A stretch of DNA of 64,000 nucleotides from JAXGYX01 sp040772065 (GTDB taxonomy: Bacteria; Bacillota; Clostridia; Saccharofermentanales; Fastidiosipilaceae), in assembly GCA_040772065.1 (NCBI GenBank), contig JAXGYX010000001.1, forward strand, positions 1,674,001 to 1,738,000, in the 5' to 3' direction. The position numbers and the translations under genes were made by a program. Positions 53,052 to 59,576 of this stretch are shown piece after piece (the stretch's first letter is position 1; the number at the start of each line of letters is the position of its first letter). Below the pieces are notes generated by a model, which was not told the DNA's origin, did no database searches, and saw nothing but the letters and a program-made list of their open reading frames with translations.

Positions 53052-53609
53052 CTAAGGTTTGTTATCTTCCAGCTCGCTTAGAACGCTTCCATCAAACAAG
53101 CTACGGATTTGCGAAATATACTCCGAAGGATCTTCTTTCATGCCGTTGTTTGCCCAACGAACAATAAAAGCAACAAAAGCTGTAGAAAAAAAGGAAACGA
53201 TAAAACCCCATTTTTCTTGATCATACTCTGCGTCAAGCATTCCTTCAATTACGGATATCGTAACAGCACTGATGTACTGATTGAGATAATCCGGAAAAGA
53301 ATTCTGCCCCACCGTGTTGAGAGCATTTTTGTAAAACGTTTCATTATGTTGCATATAACAACATAAATCTGTTAATCCGTCTGTCCAATGTTCAATGCTT
53401 TCATAAGGAGTCATAAATCGAACAGTTTCCGTATAGTAGATCCAATTCATCAGATCATACTTGTCCTTAAAATGGTAATAGAAAGACTGTCTTCTTAATC
53501 CGCAGCTGCTTGTAATATCATCTACCCGTATTTTGTTGAAATCTTTTTCTGCCATCAGTTTTTTAAGGCTATCAGCAAGTGCCCGTTTCGTAATGTTCGA
53601 TTCTGACAT
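53052..53609 (-). CDS. TetR/AcrR family regulator (DhaS-like)
   Basis: This 185-residue repressor starts TKRALADSLKKLMAEKDFNKIRVDDITSSCGLRRQSFYYHFKDKYDLMNWIYY, the DNA-binding domain of the DhaS/YhgD-type TetR proteins. The C-terminal ligand domain is all helical. GGAGGAGG precedes the ATG. It precedes the lipase-like gene; a good candidate to bind the palindromes at 50719-50768. Confidence 0.88.
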   Translation of the reverse strand: MSESNITKRALADSLKKLMAEKDFNKIRVDDITSSCGLRRQSFYYHFKDKYDLMNWIYYTETVRFMTPYESIEHWTDGLTDLCCYMQHNETFYKNALNTVGQNSFPDYLNQYISAVTISVIEGMLDAEYDQEKWGFIVSFFSTAFVAFIVRWANNGMKEDPSEYISQIRSLFDGSVLSELEDNKP

Positions 53610-53742
53610 TTCGCCTCCTCCTTAAAGCAAGCCTATCCATGAATTGGCCTGCTCAAACAACATTGCCTTCCTTCTTCAGCTTTTTAAGAGTTGAGGTTGT
53701 ACTCTACCATTCTTGTATTCCAAACAACATCGTAATTTTTAA

Positions 53743-54657
53743 CTATGAAATTGTTCTCTCAGGATGATCCACAGCTGCAGTTTTCTGTTTCTGTTTTTTC
53801 ACAATAAAGAGATTGATAAACAGTTGCTGCACGATCTGATAAACATTTCCAACAATCCAATAAAGTCCTAGCCCTGCGGGAACAGTAAAGGAAATCATCC
53901 CACTCATAATGGGTGAAACCATAGTCATATTATTTTGCATGGATGGCTGTCTCTGAGTTTCATCTTTTTTTGACGTCACTTTCATAGAGTAGCTTACTGA
54001 AATATAGGAAGTAATTGCAGCTAAAATAGGAATTAACAACAGGAGATATGTTTCTATGCCAGAAACACCATTGATATAATGACTAGGATCCGATGACGGT
54101 ATTACTCCAAGATTTATTCCAAGAAAACTCATATTCAATAAATCAGCCGGTTTTAGCAAATCAGATACTGACTTAAGCTTTTCCGGATGATTACTGAAGT
54201 AAGTAATAATATTGAGGTCTCTCATCCGCGCAATCTTTTCTGTGCCCTCCGGAATCATTTCATAAAGCTGAGTAATAACTTCGGGGGATTTTCCTAGCAT
54301 ATATTTTAATGGTTGAGAGATAACATAATATAGAGAAAACAATATAGGCATTTGAATCAGCGTTGGAAGACAACCACCGGTCGGGTTCATATTGTTTTCC
54401 TGATAGAGTTTCATGATCTCTTCATTTTGCTTTTCTCTATCATCTTTATATTTATTCTGGATCTCCTGCACTTGCGGCTGAATATCTCCCATTTTCGAGC
54501 TTGCTTGTACCTGCCTTATAGTAAAAGGTAGCAACAATGTCTTAACTCCAACTGTAAAGAAAACAATTGCAACTCCATAGTTTTGGAAAGCAAGGTTGTC
54601 ATATGTAAATTTTAGGATGGTTCCCATGGGGATGGCGATGAAATCAAGCATACTCAT
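53743..54657 (-). CDS. yidC: YidC/Oxa1 family membrane protein insertase
   Basis: This 304-residue insertase inserts membrane proteins with or without SecYEG. It has the five-helix YidC2 core: VAIVFFTVGVKTLLLPFTIRQVQASSKMGDIQPQVQEIQNKYKDDREKQNEEIMKLYQENNMNPTGGCLPTLIQMPILFSLYYVI carries the groove arginine and cytosolic coiled loop. VPAGLGLYWIVGNVYQIVQQLFIN is the last helix. Compared with the usual housekeeping gene, it lacks the rpmH-rnpA-yidC-jag context, so it is an extra, accessory copy. ATGA overlap with the HD-domain gene. Confidence 0.9.
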   Translation of the reverse strand: MSMLDFIAIPMGTILKFTYDNLAFQNYGVAIVFFTVGVKTLLLPFTIRQVQASSKMGDIQPQVQEIQNKYKDDREKQNEEIMKLYQENNMNPTGGCLPTLIQMPILFSLYYVISQPLKYMLGKSPEVITQLYEMIPEGTEKIARMRDLNIITYFSNHPEKLKSVSDLLKPADLLNMSFLGINLGVIPSSDPSHYINGVSGIETYLLLLIPILAAITSYISVSYSMKVTSKKDETQRQPSMQNNMTMVSPIMSGMISFTVPAGLGLYWIVGNVYQIVQQLFINLFIVKKQKQKTAAVDHPERTIS

Positions 54658-55196
54658 ACATTCCTTCCGAGAAAGGTATTACAGAAGCAAAACATATTTT
54701 TAAGTCTGTGCATTTTTTTCCTCAGACCACAAATTTCAACAAAAGCAAAATATTTATCTACTATTAAGACAATAAAACTTTCCTTGTACTTAGGTAGCTT
54801 AATTGTTAATGGCCACATATGTTTGGAGATGATATCCTGCTCCAGAGCACATAGGTAGAAATACTCCTTTGCATTTTCCAAAGCAATACGTGGATGGTTT
54901 AACCCGTGCAATCCTTCATGTGATCCTTTTTCATGCCAGTCATAAAGGAAAAAATCGTGAAGGAGTCCCCCTCTGGCTGCGCAACGATAATTCAGTTTTA
55001 TCCGTCTGCAAATCAAATAACTATAGTAGGACACGTAAAGACTGTGCTCCAGACAACTAACTTCGCCATGCTGATTGTAGCCTCTCATAGATCTGACTAA
55101 TGGGTGATCAATCAAGTCATCTACACAGCTCAAATAGTCTATGTCATCGAAGTAATCCGGCTTCTGTCTTTGCATAGTCACTATTCGATAATTCAT
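54654..55196 (-). CDS. HD-domain protein
   Basis: This 180-residue protein has a metal-dependent phosphohydrolase HD fold. The ligands are H in CLEHSLYVSYYSYLICRRI, HD in GGLLHDFFLYDWHEKG, and later HP/H in LNHPRIALENAKEYF and SKHMWPLTIKLP. Such HD proteins hydrolyse nucleotides or phosphate esters. Starts at ATG 55196 behind GAGGTAA; the stop overlaps the yidC start (ATGA), so the two are translationally coupled. Confidence 0.82.
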   Translation of the reverse strand: MNYRIVTMQRQKPDYFDDIDYLSCVDDLIDHPLVRSMRGYNQHGEVSCLEHSLYVSYYSYLICRRIKLNYRCAARGGLLHDFFLYDWHEKGSHEGLHGLNHPRIALENAKEYFYLCALEQDIISKHMWPLTIKLPKYKESFIVLIVDKYFAFVEICGLRKKMHRLKNMFCFCNTFLGRNV

Positions 55197-55233
55197 TGCT
55201 GTTACCTCAATCCCTACATTTTAAGTGCATGAT

Positions 55234-55818
55234 CTAAATTGGTAGTAAGCTTGCAACCAAATCCAGGGGTTCAACAGTGACATTACTATCAGAACTTAGT
55301 AACAGTTGAATAGAAGTACCATATAAAGCACCAAGAATTAACTTTGAAACACTGCGTGACGAATAATCAAATTTCCAATTTGACTCGTCTACATCTAACA
55401 TTAAGTTATTTTCAATAATTTCCGCTAATCTTTCAAACAGACTGTTAACTTTTTCCCGAAAGGACGGTACCCAAAGAGCCTGAGCGGTAAAATCAATAAA
55501 CAATCTGAAAAGTCTAGGGTTGTCTTGGAGTAATTCCTTAAAAAAGGACATAAGCGCATTAAATTTGTGATTCTTACCCGTTACCGTTTCCAGCTTATGT
55601 TCGATCTCACTTAAATACTGGTGAATCATCATGTCCATTACTTCCAAAAACAGGTTCTCTTTGTTTTTGTAATAGTATGTTACTTGACCCAAAGCAACTC
55701 CTGCTTCATCAGCTATGTTTCTCATTGTTACAGAAGCATATCCTCTCGCAGAAAGGCATTCAAATGCAGTAATTAGAATTTTTTCGGATGGTCCTGTTTT
55801 GCGGGCCCTATGCTGCAT
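55234..55818 (-). CDS. TetR family transcriptional regulator
   Basis: This 194-residue protein has the N-terminal helix-turn-helix ILITAFECLSARGYASVTMRNIADEAGVALGQVTYYYKNKENLFLEVMD, followed by a helical effector domain. First gene of the HD-yidC unit, with only 37 bp to the HD gene. A palindrome 19 bp upstream of its ATG suggests autoregulation. Confidence 0.88.
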   Translation of the reverse strand: MQHRARKTGPSEKILITAFECLSARGYASVTMRNIADEAGVALGQVTYYYKNKENLFLEVMDMMIHQYLSEIEHKLETVTGKNHKFNALMSFFKELLQDNPRLFRLFIDFTAQALWVPSFREKVNSLFERLAEIIENNLMLDVDESNWKFDYSSRSVSKLILGALYGTSIQLLLSSDSNVTVEPLDLVASLLPI

Positions 55819-55836
55819 AATGCACCTCCAATTTTT

Positions 55837-55858
55837 CTAGCACGTACGTACGTACTAG
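55837..55858. promoter_or_regulatory. Palindromic operator upstream of TetR gene
   Basis: A 22-bp near-perfect palindrome, CTAG-N14-CTAG with alternating ACGT/CGTA core (one mismatch pair), lies immediately in front of the TetR gene at 55234-55818. Likely its own operator. Confidence 0.7.
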
Positions 55859-56061
55859 ATATTAGCAAATTATTTTGCGTTTGACAAGCATTGAACATGC
55901 AATTGCTTTTATTGATGCCAATGTAGAAAACAACAATTCGTGTAGAGGACGGCGTTTTGTTTCGCTGCCTTAGTCCCGGCGGACCTGAATGTTCTTATAA
56001 GATCTTAAATCTCAAAATTATTGAAGATTAGATATCTGATTACACACCATTATTGTCAATC

Positions 56062-57528
56062 GGGGGTGCGGACAAATAGTTGGACTGCCGGTAAGGAGTT
56101 CAACGTGAATTATACAACGGAACAGATCCAGCACGCATTAGAGATCTATGAGCAGTATCAATCAGTGGGAAAAGTCATACAAATCTTGGGTTATCCAACT
56201 AGGCAAACGCTATATTCCTGGATCAATCAATATCAGGCCTCCATCGATACACTGGAGAGGCGGCCGTATAAACAGATCAATCAAAATTGCCCTGCTGATG
56301 TCTCTGTCAAATTGGCCACTTTGAAACGTTGCTTTGAAGAGGGTGAATCGATCACCAAAGTAGCAGGTGAAATCGGTTATACTAGAATGACGATTTACAA
56401 GTGGCGGCGGATCTATCTGCAGGAAGGAAACATTGGACTTATGAATAAACGCAAGGACCATATACCGCGTGAGCCTCTGGAGCAAGAACAACCCACTAAT
56501 CCTCCTGATGAAGCGAACATCGAAGCATTGAAAAAGCAAATTAGGGATCTACAGATGGATGTTGATATTTTGAAGGAGGCTATGAACATCCTAAAAAAAG
56601 ACCGAGGCGTGGACCTGAAAGCCCTGAAGAACAAGGAAAAGTATGACTTGGTTCACGCCTTAAGCCCACAATATAATCTTCATGAAATTTGCGAGCGACT
56701 CCAGTTGAAGCGTAGCTCTTACTATTATCAGGCTGCCCGCTCCAAACTGGAGTCAGATCCTCTGGCAGATATTAAAGCAGAGATCAAAGCCATTTACGAG
56801 GAAAGCCGGCAAAGCTACGGATATCGACGAATCTGGCTGGCACTTCGGACCAGGGGCATCGTTATCTCTGAGAAAGTGATACGGAGGATCCAGAGGGAGC
56901 TGTGTCTCCAACCAAAGAGTAAACGGAAAAGGCGTTATTCATCGTATATCGGTGAAGTGTCTCAGGCACCTGAGAACCTGATTAATCGGAACTTTCATGC
57001 GGAAAAACCCAATCAATTATGGCTATCCGATATCTCTGAATTTGCCATACCCGCTGGTAAAATCTATCTGTCAGCTGTTCTTGACTGCTGGGATGGTTGG
57101 CTGGTTTCCTGGCAGCTGTCGGAGCGCCCGGATGCTGAACTGGCCAATCAGTCGTTGATTCAAGCCGGCAAAACATTGAGTGGTAATGAGCACCCCGTCG
57201 TCCATACTGACCGCGGAGGTCACTATCGTTGGCCAGGCTGGATCGAGATCACAAAACAGTATCACATGACCCGCTCCATGTCGGCTAAAGGCTGCTCGCC
57301 AGATAATGCCGCCTGTGAGGGCTTCTTTGGCCGCTTTAAGAATGAGTTTTTCTATGGCAGGAACTTTCAGAACTATACCCTTGAAGCGTTCATGGCCTAT
57401 TTAGACAACTGCCTGCATTGGTATAATGAAAAACGAATCAAACTGGCTTTCGGCTGTAGCATACTTGAGCATCGAGTAAAGGTTGCGGCCTAGGAAATGG
57501 CATAGTCTAGCTTTTTGTCCGCACCCCC
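56062..57528 (+). mobile_element. Complete IS3-family insertion sequence (copy 2)
   Basis: A 1467-bp element with imperfect terminal inverted repeats of about 30 bp: left GGGGGTGCGGACAAATAGTT, right end the complement of GGGGGTGCGGACAAAAAGCT. It is flanked by a 3-bp duplication ATC (56059-56061 and 57529-57531), the size normal for IS3. It encodes a single fused OrfAB. Inserted between the TetR promoter region and the prophage end. Confidence 0.93.
56105..57493 (+). CDS. IS3-family transposase, OrfA and OrfB fused in one frame
   Basis: 462 residues from a GTG behind AAGGAG. Residues 1-165 are OrfA with two helix-turn-helix repeats and a coiled coil. The rest is OrfB with HTH_21 (LADIKAEIKAIYEESRQSYGYRRI) and an rve integrase core: NQLWLSDISEF (Asp), HTDRGGHYRW (Asp), SMSAKGCSPDNAACEGFFGRFKNEFF (Glu). 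A run of seven A (about 56594-56600) at the orfA/orfB junction keeps one frame, whereas IS3 elements usually need -1 frameshifting. The C-terminus (KRIKLAFGCSILEHRVKVAA) departs from the family consensus SP..YR, so it may be altered. Confidence 0.9.
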   Translation: MNYTTEQIQHALEIYEQYQSVGKVIQILGYPTRQTLYSWINQYQASIDTLERRPYKQINQNCPADVSVKLATLKRCFEEGESITKVAGEIGYTRMTIYKWRRIYLQEGNIGLMNKRKDHIPREPLEQEQPTNPPDEANIEALKKQIRDLQMDVDILKEAMNILKKDRGVDLKALKNKEKYDLVHALSPQYNLHEICERLQLKRSSYYYQAARSKLESDPLADIKAEIKAIYEESRQSYGYRRIWLALRTRGIVISEKVIRRIQRELCLQPKSKRKRRYSSYIGEVSQAPENLINRNFHAEKPNQLWLSDISEFAIPAGKIYLSAVLDCWDGWLVSWQLSERPDAELANQSLIQAGKTLSGNEHPVVHTDRGGHYRWPGWIEITKQYHMTRSMSAKGCSPDNAACEGFFGRFKNEFFYGRNFQNYTLEAFMAYLDNCLHWYNEKRIKLAFGCSILEHRVKVAA

Positions 57529-57665
57529 ATCCGTTTATATAGAAACTTGGGATTTATCTTTGATGACAAATCAAGGCTTGCACTGTCATTGGCAGATTGA
57601 TCTCTGTGGTTTATGCTGTTAGCCGCTTTCTTGCCAATGTAACAATGATGGATTTATGATTTGAT

Positions 57666-57875
57666 TCATTCATCAATATCTGGAAGGAATTGTATAGGTT
57701 CATAATCCACCAACCTATTTTTCGGCCAGTGATTTAGTCTTAAGTAAGGCAAGCTATCCGCTAATACTTCCAACACGAACTCTTCCATAGTCTGATCCGG
57801 CTCAAGCTCATTGCCTACCATACTTTCTAGATGCTCATACTCATCATCTGTTACTTTGATCGTTATTGTTTTCAT
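57666..57875 (-). CDS. Small ribbon-helix-helix-like protein
   Basis: 69 residues starting MKTITIKVTDDEYEHLESMV, a beta strand plus helix pattern typical of ribbon-helix-helix DNA-binding proteins or antitoxins. The remainder is acidic (YEPIQFLPDIDE). ATG 57873-57875 follows AAGGAG. No toxin partner is visible. It lies between the IS3 element and the prophage lysis genes and may be a prophage cargo gene. Confidence 0.6.
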   Translation of the reverse strand: MKTITIKVTDDEYEHLESMVGNELEPDQTMEEFVLEVLADSLPYLRLNHWPKNRLVDYEPIQFLPDIDE

Positions 57876-57918
57876 TTTAATTCTCCTTTTCTGTGTCAAC
57901 TATTAAAATAAGCTAAAC

Positions 57919-57963
57919 AAAAAAAACCTGCAGCTAAAGCTTTATAAAAACTTTAGCCGCAGG
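57919..57963 (-). terminator. Terminator after the endolysin gene
   Basis: An 11-12-bp stem (57927-57939 with 57951-57963, one mismatch) is followed on the minus strand by eight T. It closes the late prophage transcript, 15 bp after the amidase stop. Confidence 0.88.
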
Positions 57964-57977
57964 GCTACTTTGTGTAA

Positions 57978-59102
57978 TCAAATTTTCTTAACACCGTCTA
58001 AAGGAACCCATGAACAAATGCCGTCCGGCCATCCTAGGAGAACCTTGGTTTTTTTTACTTGCGAGATGATGTGTGTCCTTTCTTTCACCCACTTGGGGAT
58101 GGTTTCTCCCGTCGAATAACAAGAGGCTGAAACAGTCACCTTATCCCCCACTTTGAAAAATGCAGAAACAGGAATCTTCAATTTCTGTCCAGCGTAGATT
58201 GTATTCGAGGTCAAAGCGTTTAATAGCTTAATTTCAGGGTACCGGCTTCCATCACCGAGGTATTCCCTCGCAATCTTCCATAAGCTATCACCACTTTTTA
58301 CAATATGTATGTGTTGGCCTGCGATCGATGTAACTTCCTCTTTTGGGTAAATCTTTGTCCCATCTTCATTAAAGACGAAGTAGCCTTGATTCTCATCTGC
58401 TTTTCTCTTTGCGTTAGCAAGGATCTTATAAGCTCCAAGTTGACTTTTATTATCTTCCCAAGACTTTCTCACCCGATAGTAACCCTGGGCGAGCTTTTTA
58501 GGAGGTTCGTCAATTTTCGGGTTTTCATCTTCGCCACCTTTTATTAGGAGGTACTTAACGTCCTCCCTGAAATTATCCATGCTCTTTCCAAAGCGTGAAA
58601 ACCAGTGTCTTGGATCTCCATGGTTGGATGCTAATCCTCTTTGATGCCCCTCATAATGTCCGATAATAACACCGTTTTTTGTTGGGTCTAAATCATAGAG
58701 ATCGCAAAGATGGGTACAGAGTTCGATCGCCTCTTTATAGACGGCCTTGAAATAACTCTCATTAGTCAAGTCATCCTCGCAAATTTCAAAACTCGTGTGC
58801 GTATCGTTGGCTGCACCTCCGGCATGCCAGCCACGATGGTCCCAGGGTAACGTTTGGTAAGTAGCAATAGAACCGTCATTGAGCTTTCCAATAAAGCCGT
58901 GAACACAAACGTTCCGATCCATTGTTTGATTCCAGTGATTGTTATAGATGTTTTTTCCAAGTTTCCCATCGTCAGGACCGACATAGCGCTTTAAATTCGG
59001 ATTATTTGCCCCGGTCGAGTGCACCATAATACCTTGCACTTTGATTTTCTTGCCGGCCTTATAACAGGCATTTTCAGTAAAAATAAGCTTATTCAAATTC
59101 AT
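57978..59102 (-). CDS. Phage endolysin: N-acetylmuramoyl-L-alanine amidase with LysM domain
   Basis: This 374-residue lytic enzyme cuts the amide bond between muramic acid and the stem peptide. The amidase_2 (PGRP-like) domain spans about residues 20-180, with zinc ligands in MVHSTGAN and IIGHYEGHQRG...DPRHWF. A sporulation-related-like or linker segment follows (RVRKSWEDNKSQLGAYKIL). The LysM repeat IVKSGDSLWKIAREYLGDGSRYPEIKLLNAL...YAGQKLKIP is at about 268-315, and the C-terminus is of SH3-like length. Overlaps the holin gene by 14 bp. AGGGGAGG site. Confidence 0.92.
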   Translation of the reverse strand: MNLNKLIFTENACYKAGKKIKVQGIMVHSTGANNPNLKRYVGPDDGKLGKNIYNNHWNQTMDRNVCVHGFIGKLNDGSIATYQTLPWDHRGWHAGGAANDTHTSFEICEDDLTNESYFKAVYKEAIELCTHLCDLYDLDPTKNGVIIGHYEGHQRGLASNHGDPRHWFSRFGKSMDNFREDVKYLLIKGGEDENPKIDEPPKKLAQGYYRVRKSWEDNKSQLGAYKILANAKRKADENQGYFVFNEDGTKIYPKEEVTSIAGQHIHIVKSGDSLWKIAREYLGDGSRYPEIKLLNALTSNTIYAGQKLKIPVSAFFKVGDKVTVSASCYSTGETIPKWVKERTHIISQVKKTKVLLGWPDGICSWVPLDGVKKI

Positions 59103-59502
59103 CTTCTTCCTCCCCTTTTATTTTTTTGAGCATGCTTTCCAACGCTTTAGGTACGGGAAGCCCCAGACATGCAGCATTTTCTAAAATGGACAGACCTTCG
59201 TTTGAGAGATAGAAAAAGATGACGGCTGTTCTGAATGCACTACCGTTTTTCAAAATTTCATTGTCGAGAATGTTCCCAATGCCCACTAACGTAAAGATCA
59301 GAACTTTTCTTGCGATACCTTTAAACCCAACTGCACTTGAAAGCTTTTTTTCACCAGCGGCGCAAAGTACGCCCGTGATGTAGTCCGTCACGACGAAAGC
59401 AATGAGAGCATAGAGAAAGCCATCCATCCCCCCTAGAAACCAGCCAAGTGTCCCCCCTAAAGCAGTGAATACCGCTTGGACGACAGACCAGATATGTTTC
59501 AT
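59089..59502 (-). CDS. Phage holin (toxin secretion/phage lysis holin family)
   Basis: This 137-residue membrane protein forms pores that release the endolysin. It has the family pattern: three hydrophobic helices, with GGMDGFLYALIAFVVTDYITGVLCAAGEKKLSSAVGFKGIARKVLIFTLVGIGNILD central and FYLSNEGLSILENAACLGLPVPKAL near the C-terminus. AAAGGAG ribosome site. Adjacent to the endolysin as expected. Confidence 0.92.
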   Translation of the reverse strand: MKHIWSVVQAVFTALGGTLGWFLGGMDGFLYALIAFVVTDYITGVLCAAGEKKLSSAVGFKGIARKVLIFTLVGIGNILDNEILKNGSAFRTAVIFFYLSNEGLSILENAACLGLPVPKALESMLKKIKGEEEDEFE

Positions 59503-59522
59503 ATTGAAATTCTCCTTTCAAA

Positions 59523-59550
59523 TAAAAAATGTCTGCACCCAGGCAGACAC
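59523..59550 (-). terminator. Terminator after the GH18 tail gene
   Basis: A short stem (59531-59536 with 59543-59548) is followed on the minus strand by ATTTTTTATTT, between the GH18 gene and the holin gene. Confidence 0.7.
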
Positions 59551-59576
59551 TTTCTTACTAGTGTTGATGTTGTTAT

